Below, piece after piece: positions 35,550 through 44,272 of a stretch of 64,000 nucleotides of DNA. The stretch's first letter is position 1. Each line of letters starts with the position of its first letter. The stretch is taken from NCBI GenBank assembly GCA_902786465.1, contig CADACQ010000003.1, forward strand, positions 62,001 to 126,000. Direction: 5' to 3'. The notes under the pieces were generated by a model. The model searched no databases. It was not told the origin of the DNA and saw only the letters and a program-made list of their open reading frames with translations. A program made the translations under genes and the position numbers. The stretch is from an uncultured Eubacteriales bacterium. GTDB taxonomy: Bacteria > Bacillota > Clostridia > Christensenellales > CAG-138.

Positions 35550-37720
35550 TTGCGTATCCCCTGCAGGATGCGGTTCAGCTGCCGGATGCTCTCCTCGTCC
35601 GCGCCGCTCTGCTTCAGCAGGCTCAGCATGGTCATGCGGCCCATCATCCGCTGCAGCGCCGGGTTGTCCTTCACGGCCTCGGCCACGTCGCCCCGTTCAG
35701 AGGCGCCCTTGGCCATCATGGCTTCCACGATGGGGCCGGCCTGGGGGTGCTGGCGGATCTCGCCCAGGGTGTCGTGGACGGAGAAGCAGGCGGGGTCCGG
35801 CTCGTCGGCGTCGAACCAGTTGGTGACGCTGGCGGCGGCCTTGTTGAAGATATAGCTTTCGTCCGGTTCTAAGACGTACCGGATCACCATGGCGTCGCTG
35901 CAGCCCTGGGCTTCCGCCCGGATCATATGTTCGCCCAGCAGGGGCACCCGGAAGGTGAAAACGGTATGCCCGGCTTGGGTGCCCACCGGGGTATCGTCCA
36001 CATAGAGCCGGACTTCACGCTGGTTGGAATAAACCTTGATCTCGGTCTCATGCTCCGCGCGGTTTTCGTACCGCTTGCCGCAGAGGTGGACGAAGGGCTC
36101 GGTCTTGTTCCAGGCGGCCTTGTAGAGATAGAAGGCGTCCTTGCGGAGGGACCGATCGAAGGTCACCAGGCCCTTCTGATTCTCCCCGTGCTTGCCCCCC
36201 TCGTCCCGGCCGTCGGCGGCGAAGTCGAACAGGTTCCATACGTGGGTGGCCCATAGCCAGGGCCTTTCCTCGATCATGCGGAGCATGTGCTCGTGATAGA
36301 GAGCCTGATACTCCTCGGTGTAGTCCCCCTTCTCGGGGCGGCTGCTGTGGAAGGCGGGGTTGGCGTCGGCCCCGTATTCGGAGAAGCCCATGACTTTTTC
36401 GGGGTACTTCTCGTGGAACTCGTCGAAGAATCGGTCCGTCTCGTCCATGTCGCCCAGATACCACCCGAAGTACAGGTTGTAGCTGTTCACGTCCGGGATG
36501 TCCAGGATGGGGCTGTCCGTTTCCAGCATGAACACGTCGGCCATGGTGGTCCTCCGGGTGGGGTCCAGCCGATGACACAGATCGTTGAGCGCCCTGTGAT
36601 TCGCCAGCAGGTCCTCGTTCACGGCGCTGGCGGCGGTGATCTCGTTGGAAAGGCCCCAAACGGCGATGGAAGGGTGGTTATAGCACTGGGTGATCAGCTC
36701 CCGCATCTGGGAGAGGGTGTTCTCCCGGCCGTCGGGCATGTGCATGGTGATGTAGGGGATCTCCGCCCAAACCACGACGCCGTTCTCGTCGCACAGGTCG
36801 TAGAAGGCCTGGGCGTGCTGATAGTGGGCGAGGCGCACGGTGTTGGCGCCAATCTCCCGGATCACGGCCATGTCTGCGGCGTGATCCTCATAGGAGAGGG
36901 CGTTGCCCTTGCCCTTCTTGTCCTGGTGGCGGCTGACGCCCCGGAGGGGATAAAGGCGGCCGTTCAGCAGGAAGCCCTGTTGCGGGTCGAAATCGAAGAT
37001 GCGGCAGCCAAAACGGGCGCTGATCTCGTCCCCGCTGGAAAGTGTGGCTGTGGCGGTATAGAGATAGGGATCGTTTACCCCGTCCCATAGGCGCGGGTTG
37101 TCGATGACGAACTCGGCCTTGCTTTGGACGGTCTTGGTCTCCCCGTTCACGGTGATGGCCACGGACTCGGCGTTATGCCAGGTCTCCACGGTGACGATGG
37201 CCCGCTTCTTATCGAGGTCCACCACGGGGGTGACCTTGATGCCCGGGGTGCCGTCCTTGACCAGCTCGAAGTGCTCTTTGGGCACGGAGACGATGTTCAC
37301 GTCCCGATAGAGGCCGCCGTAAAAGGTGAAGTCCGCCTTCTGGGGGTAGACCCGGTGGCTGTCGCCGTTGTCCACGGAGACGGCCAGGATACCGGGATGA
37401 GGGAGCGCCACCCGGAAGGTGGCATACCCGCCCTCGTGACGGGCCAGCAGTTCCCCATCCAGATAGACCTCAGCCGTGTGGTTGGCCCCGTTGATCTCCA
37501 GGAAGTTAGCTTCCCCGGACAGCTCCTCGGACCGCATTTCCCGCACGTACCAACACTTGCCCCGGTGGTAGTCGTTGCCCCCGTCCTGGCCGTCCAGGGC
37601 GTTCCAGGTGTGGGGCAGGGTCACCTCTTCCCCTTGCCGGGCGTAGGCCATGGCCGTCTCTACAGGAATGGCGGCCTTCAGAAACCGCCATTCCTTTGTC
37701 AGTGTAACTCTCTTACGCAT
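35546..37720 (-). CDS. GH2 beta-galactosidase-type enzyme
   Basis: A 724-residue GH2 enzyme: jelly-roll domain (LPHTWNALDGQDGGNDYHRG), Ig-like domain, then a TIM barrel with LRGVSRHQD and NTVRLAHYQH. The acid/base Glu is in WGLSNEI and the nucleophile Glu in GFSEYG. About 100 extra residues at the C-terminus are helical and rich in Met and Gln, and are not typical of short GH2 enzymes. No signal peptide. It is 11 bp downstream of the transporter and overlaps the isomerase-like gene by 4 bp. Confidence 0.9.
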   Translation of the reverse strand: MRKRVTLTKEWRFLKAAIPVETAMAYARQGEEVTLPHTWNALDGQDGGNDYHRGKCWYVREMRSEELSGEANFLEINGANHTAEVYLDGELLARHEGGYATFRVALPHPGILAVSVDNGDSHRVYPQKADFTFYGGLYRDVNIVSVPKEHFELVKDGTPGIKVTPVVDLDKKRAIVTVETWHNAESVAITVNGETKTVQSKAEFVIDNPRLWDGVNDPYLYTATATLSSGDEISARFGCRIFDFDPQQGFLLNGRLYPLRGVSRHQDKKGKGNALSYEDHAADMAVIREIGANTVRLAHYQHAQAFYDLCDENGVVVWAEIPYITMHMPDGRENTLSQMRELITQCYNHPSIAVWGLSNEITAASAVNEDLLANHRALNDLCHRLDPTRRTTMADVFMLETDSPILDIPDVNSYNLYFGWYLGDMDETDRFFDEFHEKYPEKVMGFSEYGADANPAFHSSRPEKGDYTEEYQALYHEHMLRMIEERPWLWATHVWNLFDFAADGRDEGGKHGENQKGLVTFDRSLRKDAFYLYKAAWNKTEPFVHLCGKRYENRAEHETEIKVYSNQREVRLYVDDTPVGTQAGHTVFTFRVPLLGEHMIRAEAQGCSDAMVIRYVLEPDESYIFNKAAASVTNWFDADEPDPACFSVHDTLGEIRQHPQAGPIVEAMMAKGASERGDVAEAVKDNPALQRMMGRMTMLSLLKQSGADEESIRQLNRILQGIRK

Positions 37721-37731
37721 GTGCGTCTTCC

Positions 37732-39216
37732 TTATTCAGCCGCGAGCTCAGCTTTGGCTTCGGCCTTCTTCTCGGCGATCCGCTTCTGGACCTCCACCAT
37801 CTCGGCCTTGTCCAGCTTGCAGGGCTTCATTGCGATGAGCGTAATGATCCATCCTATGATCGGCAGAACATACATCAGCGCCAGGGTCATCCAGAACACG
37901 CTCGGCGTCAGCGGATCGGTGGGCTGCGGCACGGTGTTGGTATAACCGATCAGAGCTATACAGCCGGTAGCAAGGACGGCGCCGAAGGAGGAGATGATCT
38001 TGTCGATAAGGCTGTAGGTACCGCTGACTACAGCAGGAATATAGCGTCCGCTTCGGTCGAGCTCATAATCGATCACATCTGCCATGAACGAGGTGGCGGA
38101 TGTGGTGACGCACATCTGCGTTCCACGGCAGAGGAAGGTGATGAGCACATACCCGATCATGGGCAGGCTTCCCATAGCGGCAATGGCCGCAGTGTTATTG
38201 CGGATCAGGACAAAGAAGAGGATCATGAGCACGGAGGTGCCGATGCAGGCCCAGGTCCAATCGACGATGGCCTTTTTGCTGCCGTGCTTGCCGGCATACC
38301 GGGCACCGAACACAGCGAAGATGATGGAGGGGAACATGCCGATGGCGGAGAGAATGGTGCCGAGACCCACATTCCCGATCACGATGCCGTAGAGCATCGT
38401 GGTGATGATAGCCTGTCCCGCCACCAGCTGGGCAATTTTATCACTGGCCTGAGCTGCGATGTAGCTCTGCAGAGGCTTGTTGTGGGACAGCACGTCAATC
38501 ATATCCTTGAGCTTCAGGTGCTCATGCTTGCCGATGCCCGAGAAGTTTTCCGGTTTATCAAAGGCGGAAACGCCGATGCAGGTGAGGAGAACGCCCAGAC
38601 CGGACAATCCAACGACCATAAACACTGCCATGGACAGGTACGCCTGGTTGTATTCGCCGCCGGCGGCTTTCAGTATCACGTTGCTCAGCACGATGGACAA
38701 GGCCATAGGCACGACATAATTAAAGGCTGTCAACCAAACGCCGATCTTCGGCCGCTGTTTGGGATCGTTCGACATGAGCGCCGGAATGGTCTGTCCCGTC
38801 ATGTTCACCAGCGTATACCCGATGATGTAAACCACATAAGACAGGGCAAAGGTCGCCACGCCCAGCCCCTTGCTGGAGAACAGATGGAACATGCTCAGCA
38901 ATCCGAAACTTTGGATCAACCAGCCTACGATCAGCAGGATACGGATCTTGCCGAAGCGGGTGTTCACCCTGTCGTACACGAAAGCCAGAAGGGAGTCGGT
39001 CACAGCATCCAGGATCCGGGTGCCCATGATGATGACGCCAATGATGGCAGTGGAGATGCCGAAGCCGATGCTGGCTGCGTAGCTCGCCTGCTGGATGAGG
39101 ATATATACCGCCATGTTAGACAGTGCTGAGCACGCATACAGGATGATCTGCCAAAGCTTTGCCCGGCGATACTGGACGCCGTCGATAGGTTCGAGGACTT
39201 GGGGATTCTTTTTCAT
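37732..39216 (-). CDS. GPH-family sugar:cation symporter
   Basis: A 494-residue membrane protein with 12 hydrophobic segments and GPH-family motifs (IGFGISTAIIGVIIMGTRILDAVTD-type residues in helix 2, FMADVIDYELDRSGRYIPA in the middle loop). A longer frame begins at 39306, but the ATG at 39216 follows AAGGAGCAGCACC. It is first in the operon and probably imports the glycosides cut by the downstream enzymes. Confidence 0.92.
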   Translation of the reverse strand: MKKNPQVLEPIDGVQYRRAKLWQIILYACSALSNMAVYILIQQASYAASIGFGISTAIIGVIIMGTRILDAVTDSLLAFVYDRVNTRFGKIRILLIVGWLIQSFGLLSMFHLFSSKGLGVATFALSYVVYIIGYTLVNMTGQTIPALMSNDPKQRPKIGVWLTAFNYVVPMALSIVLSNVILKAAGGEYNQAYLSMAVFMVVGLSGLGVLLTCIGVSAFDKPENFSGIGKHEHLKLKDMIDVLSHNKPLQSYIAAQASDKIAQLVAGQAIITTMLYGIVIGNVGLGTILSAIGMFPSIIFAVFGARYAGKHGSKKAIVDWTWACIGTSVLMILFFVLIRNNTAAIAAMGSLPMIGYVLITFLCRGTQMCVTTSATSFMADVIDYELDRSGRYIPAVVSGTYSLIDKIISSFGAVLATGCIALIGYTNTVPQPTDPLTPSVFWMTLALMYVLPIIGWIITLIAMKPCKLDKAEMVEVQKRIAEKKAEAKAELAAE

Positions 39217-39272
39217 GGTGCTGCTCCTTGCTTTTTTCGCGGGCTTGGACCTGCCGCCCGCCTTACGATCCC

Positions 39273-39301
39273 ATTGTAGGGCCGAGGTCAAGAGACGTAA
39301 A
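39273..39301 (-). promoter_or_regulatory. Possible promoter of the GH78/GH2 operon
   Basis: On the minus strand TTTACG (39296-39301) and TACAAT (39273-39278) are 17 bp apart. The -35 box is weak, which fits activation by an AraC-type protein. Confidence 0.45.
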
Positions 39302-39342
39302 GCCAAAATGCCGGAAAAAATTACAAAAATTCAGGAAAGCTG

Positions 39343-39371
39343 TTGAGAAATCCGGGAAACCGTGATAGGAT
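39343..39371 (+). promoter_or_regulatory. Promoter of the second AraC regulator
   Basis: TTGAGA (39343-39348) and TAGGAT (39366-39371) are 17 bp apart, about 40 bp before the regulator start. Confidence 0.5.
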
Positions 39372-39413
39372 CGAAGGGTAGTATGAAAAACGCCGAAAGG
39401 ACGGACCCTTTCC

Positions 39414-40649
39414 ATGGAAAATGGAATGACCCGCGCCGAGCGGAATTTGATCCTGCTCCAAAGTCTGATCCCGAAAAATGAAAAAATTTACGTATGGTGC
39501 TGCCGCCCGGAGGGGGACTTCATCGCCGCCTCCTGCCCGGAGGAGGACCGCCCCGTCCTGGAGGAGGCCTTCCGCCGGTTCGAAGGGCTTGAGCGCCTGG
39601 CGCAGTATGCAGCCCAGGCGGATAAACGGCCGGTGCTCCTGGGTTCCCCCATCGGTATGCAATGGGCCCTAAGCTACGAGCCGGACCGCAACGGGTCCCT
39701 CTATTTCCTCATCGGCCCCGTGTTCTACGACACTCCCCGGCCGGAGCGCCTCCGCCGGGCCTTGCAGCCCTACGTGGACAGACGGGAAGGGGCGGATTGG
39801 GTCGCGGCTCTGACGGCCATGGCTCCCCGGCTGCCCGTCATGACCTACGCCATCTTCATCCGCTACGTGCTGATGATCCACAACACCCTGACGGATCAGC
39901 AGCTGGGCCTGGACGCCCTGGAAGAGGACCGGCCGCGAAGCGAGCTCTCCACCGCTCTGCCCGTGGGAGAGAGGAACCGGTCGGAGGTCTACGCCGCCGA
40001 GCAGGCCATGCTGGAGATGGTCCGCACGGGAAACATCAACTACCAGGCTGTGCTCCAGCGCAGCATTCGCCTGAGCCCCGGCGTGCCGGTCCAGGGCCAG
40101 GACCCCCTCCGGCAGATGAAGACCAGCATCATCGTATTCACCACATTGGTCTGCCGGGCGGCCATGGAAGGGGGCCTCAGCCCCGAGGTGGCCTACCCCC
40201 TGGGGGACTCCTACATCCAGTCCGTCGAAAACAGCCGGGACTCCGGGGAGCTCAACGCCCTGGCCTCCGCCATGTACCACGATTTCATCTACCGGGTCCA
40301 CCACGTCCGCACCAATCCCACCTGCTCCCACACGGTCCAAAAGGTCTGCGACTACATCGACATGAGCCTGGATCGGCCCATCCGCACAGCCGATCTGGCC
40401 GCCCTGGTGGGCTACACGGAATACTACCTGACCGAGAAATTCAAGAAAGAGACGGGCGTGTCCGTCTCCCAGTACATCCGCGCCGCCAAAATCGCCCGGG
40501 CCAAGGTCCTCCTCACCTCCACGGTCCTCTCCGTCCGGGACATCGCTGAGCGCCTGGCCTTCAACACCCCCAACTACTTCATCCAATCCTTCCGCGCCCT
40601 GGAGGGCCTCACCCCCGCCCAGTACCGCAAGCGACACCGGCAGGGATGA
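39414..40649 (+). CDS. AraC-family transcriptional regulator
   Basis: A 411-residue regulator. The first 300 residues are a long sensor region without a recognisable cupin. The C-terminal 100 residues hold two HTH motifs (RTADLAALVGYTEYYLTEKF and VRDIAERLAFNTPNYFIQSF) and the AraC ending GLTPAQYRKRH. Divergent from the six-gene glycoside operon, it is its likely activator. A closer ATG at 39426 is possible; the AAAGG upstream is rather far from both. Confidence 0.88.
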   Translation: MENGMTRAERNLILLQSLIPKNEKIYVWCCRPEGDFIAASCPEEDRPVLEEAFRRFEGLERLAQYAAQADKRPVLLGSPIGMQWALSYEPDRNGSLYFLIGPVFYDTPRPERLRRALQPYVDRREGADWVAALTAMAPRLPVMTYAIFIRYVLMIHNTLTDQQLGLDALEEDRPRSELSTALPVGERNRSEVYAAEQAMLEMVRTGNINYQAVLQRSIRLSPGVPVQGQDPLRQMKTSIIVFTTLVCRAAMEGGLSPEVAYPLGDSYIQSVENSRDSGELNALASAMYHDFIYRVHHVRTNPTCSHTVQKVCDYIDMSLDRPIRTADLAALVGYTEYYLTEKFKKETGVSVSQYIRAAKIARAKVLLTSTVLSVRDIAERLAFNTPNYFIQSFRALEGLTPAQYRKRHRQG

Positions 40650-40777
40650 TGTTTCATCGCCTCATGCGTATAGCTTTCGCCCGTACCCATGCAGGATCGG
40701 CAACATCCAGCTTTCTTTAAGCTATTTTAAAGGTAATCGGGATAAACTGTTGCAAAAACAATGGGAAGTAAGGATCA

Positions 40778-42439
40778 ATGGCCAATTCCAGAAAGAAAAA
40801 CAGAAGAAGGAAGACCCTGTCCGCCGTGCTCATCGTCCTGGCGATATTGATCGCCGGGGCCGCCGTGGGCGTGAAGCTCCTCAGGGAGCGGGTCACGGAG
40901 GCCTACGGGGAGAAGAGCAAGGATGAGGCCCAGAAGGCTGCGGTGACCGTGGGCAGCATCAGCACCACCATCACCGGCAGCGGCACCCTGTCCGCTCAGG
41001 AGACCACGGAGGTGTCCGTGCCCGGCAGCGTCGCTCTGCGCTCCCTGTGCGTAGAAGAGGGCGGCACAGTGGCGGAAGGGGACGTGCTGGCGTATCTGGA
41101 CCTCACCTCCCTTTTGACCGCCATGAACGAGCTCCAGGAGCAGCTAAGTCAGCTGGACGAGGACATCGCCGCGGCGGCCAAGGAGTCGGTGGACACCTTT
41201 GTCAAGTCCACGGTGAACGGCCGGGTGAAGGCCATCTGCTGTGAGAACGGCGAGCCGGTCCTCTCCGTCATGTATGAGCATGGAGCCCTGCTAACCCTCT
41301 CCCTGGACGGGAAGATGGCGGTGGACGTTCCGGCCAAGGACCTGAACGTGGGGGATCAGGTCAGCGTGACGCTGCCCAGCCGGGTCTACCAGGGCGACGT
41401 GAGCGCCCTGCAAGGCGGGACGGCTACCGTCCTCATCACCGACAACGGCCCCAAGCTGGGAGAGGAAGCCATCGTGACGAACGCCGAGAGCCAGGAGCTG
41501 GGCCGCGGTCCCCTATACATCCATCAGCCCCTGAACGTCACCGGCTACACGGGCACCGTGTCCCGGGTTACGGTGCGGGAGAACGATTACGTCACCAAGG
41601 ATCGGGTGCTGATGTATCTCAGCGACACCGTTTTCACGGCCAACTACGACGCCCTTTTGCAGCAGCGCGCAGCCCTGGAGGAGGATCTCAATGAACTCAT
41701 CTCCCTCTACACGACGGGCGTCGTGCGCGCGCCCCTTGCGGGCAAGGTGGAATCCCTTGCGGAGGAACAGGAGACCGTAGAGGGCGCGGAAGCCGCGGCA
41801 GAGTGGACCTTCGCCGTACTGCGGCCCCAGGAAAAGATGATCGTGACCGCCTCCATCGACGAATCGAACATCCTGTCCGTGGAGCTGGGGCAAACGGCCT
41901 CCGTCACCATCTCCTCCATCAGCGAGGACCCCTTCACCGGAGAGGTCACGGCCATCGAGAAGACGGGCACCAGCAGCAGCGGCGTCACGGGCTACGCTGT
42001 GGAGGTGACGCTTGACCGAGTGGAGAAGATGCTGCCCCGCATGTCCGCCACCGTTTCCATCCGCATCGAGGGCGTGGACGACGCCTTGCTCCTGCCCGAG
42101 GACGCGGTGACCAAGACCAGGACCTCCGCCTACGTGTATACCTCCGTCAACGAGACTTCCGGGGAGCTGGAGGGCATGGTCGAAGTGAAGACGGGCCTCA
42201 CCGGCGGCGGATTCATCGAGATCACCGAGGGCCTCCGGGAGGGGGACACGGTCTACTATATCAAGAAACAGTCCAATGACTTCAGCTCCTTTATGAGCGG
42301 GTTCGGCAACAATAACCGGGGCGGCAGCTCCTCCGGCGGCAGCAACCGGCCCGGCAGCGGCAGCAATCGCCCCAGCGGCAGCGGCGGCAGTGGCGGCAAT
42401 CGGCCCTCCGGCGGCGGATGGAACGGAGGCCAGCCATGA
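40778..42439 (+). CDS. MacA/HlyD-type efflux adaptor
   Basis: A 553-residue membrane-fusion-like adaptor. A basic N-terminus and one transmembrane helix (about 14-35) are followed by a barrel-sandwich/lipoyl-like half (TGSGTLSAQETTEVSVPGSV). A short coiled coil, a second lipoyl-like half and a beta-barrel follow. The last 50 residues are Gly/Ser/Asn/Pro rich (GGSSSGGSNRPGSG). Its stop overlaps the ATPase start (ATGA). With the next two genes it forms a MacAB-like export system, here without an outer membrane, so it probably handles a peptide or lipid-like molecule or senses envelope stress. Confidence 0.85.
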   Translation: MANSRKKNRRRKTLSAVLIVLAILIAGAAVGVKLLRERVTEAYGEKSKDEAQKAAVTVGSISTTITGSGTLSAQETTEVSVPGSVALRSLCVEEGGTVAEGDVLAYLDLTSLLTAMNELQEQLSQLDEDIAAAAKESVDTFVKSTVNGRVKAICCENGEPVLSVMYEHGALLTLSLDGKMAVDVPAKDLNVGDQVSVTLPSRVYQGDVSALQGGTATVLITDNGPKLGEEAIVTNAESQELGRGPLYIHQPLNVTGYTGTVSRVTVRENDYVTKDRVLMYLSDTVFTANYDALLQQRAALEEDLNELISLYTTGVVRAPLAGKVESLAEEQETVEGAEAAAEWTFAVLRPQEKMIVTASIDESNILSVELGQTASVTISSISEDPFTGEVTAIEKTGTSSSGVTGYAVEVTLDRVEKMLPRMSATVSIRIEGVDDALLLPEDAVTKTRTSAYVYTSVNETSGELEGMVEVKTGLTGGGFIEITEGLREGDTVYYIKKQSNDFSSFMSGFGNNNRGGSSSGGSNRPGSGSNRPSGSGGSGGNRPSGGGWNGGQP

Positions 42440-43107
42440 TCGTATTGAAGGACATCTGCAAGACCTATCAGGTGGGAGATGAGATCGTGCGGGCCCTGGA
42501 CCACGCCAGCCTCACGGTGCAGGACGGGGAGTTCGTCAGCATCATCGGCCCCAGCGGCAGCGGCAAATCCACCATGATGAACATCATCGGGTGCCTCGAC
42601 ACCGCCGACAGCGGGGAATACCTGCTGGACGACATCCCCATCGAGGACTATACGGAGAACGAGCTCGCTCAGATACGCAGCCGCAAGATCGGCTTCGTGT
42701 TCCAAAGCTTCAATCTGATCCCTCAGCTCACCGCCCAGGAGAACGTGGAGCTGCCCCTCATCTATCAGCGGGTCCGGCGCTCGGAGCGCCGCCGCCGGGT
42801 GGTGGAAGCCCTGGAGCGGGTACAGCTCACTGGCCGCAAACATCATCTCCCTTCGGAGCTCTCCGGCGGTCAGCAGCAGCGGGTGGCCATTGCCCGGGCC
42901 ATCGCCGCCCATCCGTCCCTCATCCTGGCCGACGAGCCCACGGGCAACCTGGACTCCCACACGGGCCAGGACATCATGGACATCTTTCACGAGCTTCACG
43001 AGAGCGGCAATACCATCGTGCTCATCACTCATGACGACGCCGTAGCCCGTCAGGCCCAGCGGAGCATCCACATCCTGGACGGCCGGGTGAAGGAGGTGGC
43101 TCCATGA
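42436..43107 (+). CDS. MacB/LolD-type ABC ATPase
   Basis: A 223-residue ATPase of the MacB/LolD/FtsE group. Walker A is GPSGSGKST (39-47), signature ELSGGQQQR, Walker [13 protein letters not shown], switch ITHDD. The ATG at 42436 overlaps the adaptor stop; an upstream in-frame extension to 42418 lies inside the adaptor gene. It overlaps the permease start by 4 bp. Confidence 0.93.
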   Translation: MIVLKDICKTYQVGDEIVRALDHASLTVQDGEFVSIIGPSGSGKSTMMNIIGCLDTADSGEYLLDDIPIEDYTENELAQIRSRKIGFVFQSFNLIPQLTAQENVELPLIYQRVRRSERRRRVVEALERVQLTGRKHHLPSELSGGQQQRVAIARAIAAHPSLILADEPTGNLDSHTGQDIMDIFHELHESGNTIVLITHDDAVARQAQRSIHILDGRVKEVAP

Positions 43108-44263
43108 TCCAATCCATCCGCATGGCCATCAAATCCATCTCCGGCAACAAGATGCGGGCCTTCCTCACCATGCTGGGCATCATCATCGGCGTCATGGCCC
43201 TGGTGATCCTGGTGAGCCTGGTCAGCGGCGCCTGGGGAGCGACCAGATCACCGTCCGCATCTCGGACGATAAAGGCCGCCCCGTTTCCATCGGGGATCTG
43301 AACGAATGGATGGGCGAGGACGCCTTCGGCCGGATCGCCCCCGTGGCTACGGAGAGCGTCGTCGCCAAATACGGCGCGAAGACCGGCGCGCTGACCGTCT
43401 ACGGCACCACCGCCCCCTATCTGGACATCCAGAAGCTGACCGTGCTGGTGGGCCGGTTTTTGAAGACCGCGGACGAGGAGAACGTGTCCTTCGTCTGCGT
43501 CGTCAACGAGACCGCCGCCACGGAGCTGGTGGGCTACGCCGACTGCGTGGGCGAGGACATCCGCCTCAACGGGCAGCGGTTCCGGGTGGTGGGCGTGCTG
43601 AAGGACGACGACAACTCCCTGACCAGCGTGTTCCGCAGCGGCTCCCTGGTGGCCTACGTGCCCTACGGGGCCCTGGTCCGCATCAGCGCCAGCGCCACGC
43701 CGAAGATCACTTCTTTCTATCTGAGCGCCTCCCAAACCGGCACCGTGGAGGCTGCCAAGGAGCGCATGACAGAGATCCTGAAGGAGCGCTTCGATCAGGA
43801 CGAGGACGCCTTCTCCGTAACCTCCCAGAACGCCCTGGAAAGCGCCATGAACAGCATCACGTCCATCCTGGCGGTGCTCCTGGGCGGCATCGCCGCCATC
43901 TCCCTGATCGTGGGCGGCATCGGCATCATGAACATCATGCTGGTGACCGTCACGGAGCGCACCCGGGAGATCGGCATCCGCAAGGCCATCGGTGCCAGCC
44001 GCAGCATGATCCTGACCCAATTTCTGGTGGAGGCCGTGGTCATCTGCATGCTGGGCTGCGCCCTGGGCATCCTGGGTTCCTGGGGGGTGCTGCGGCTCAT
44101 CACCACGGTGGTGTCGGGCCTGGATATCAGCTTTCAGATGTCCGGCGGCGTGGTGCTCATCGCCGTGCTGTTCTGTTTCTTCATCGGCATCGTGTTCGGC
44201 CTGTACCCCGCCAACAAGGCGGCCCGCATGGCGCCCATCGACGCCCTGCACTACGGCGGCTGA
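43104..44263 (+). pseudogene. MacB-type permease (FtsX family), frameshifted
   Basis: The first frame (43104 to about 43232) encodes the N-terminal helix (MRAFLTMLGIIIGVMALVIL) up to SLVSGA. The second frame (from 43232) resumes with LGSDQITVRISDDKG, the MacB extracytoplasmic domain. The C-terminus has three helices with TERTREIGIRKAIGASR. Family members normally have about ten residues between SGA and LGSDQ. So a deletion of roughly 30 nt with a frame change explains the break. Without it the protein would be about 400 residues. Confidence 0.85.
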
Positions 44264-44272
44264 GGAGGACCT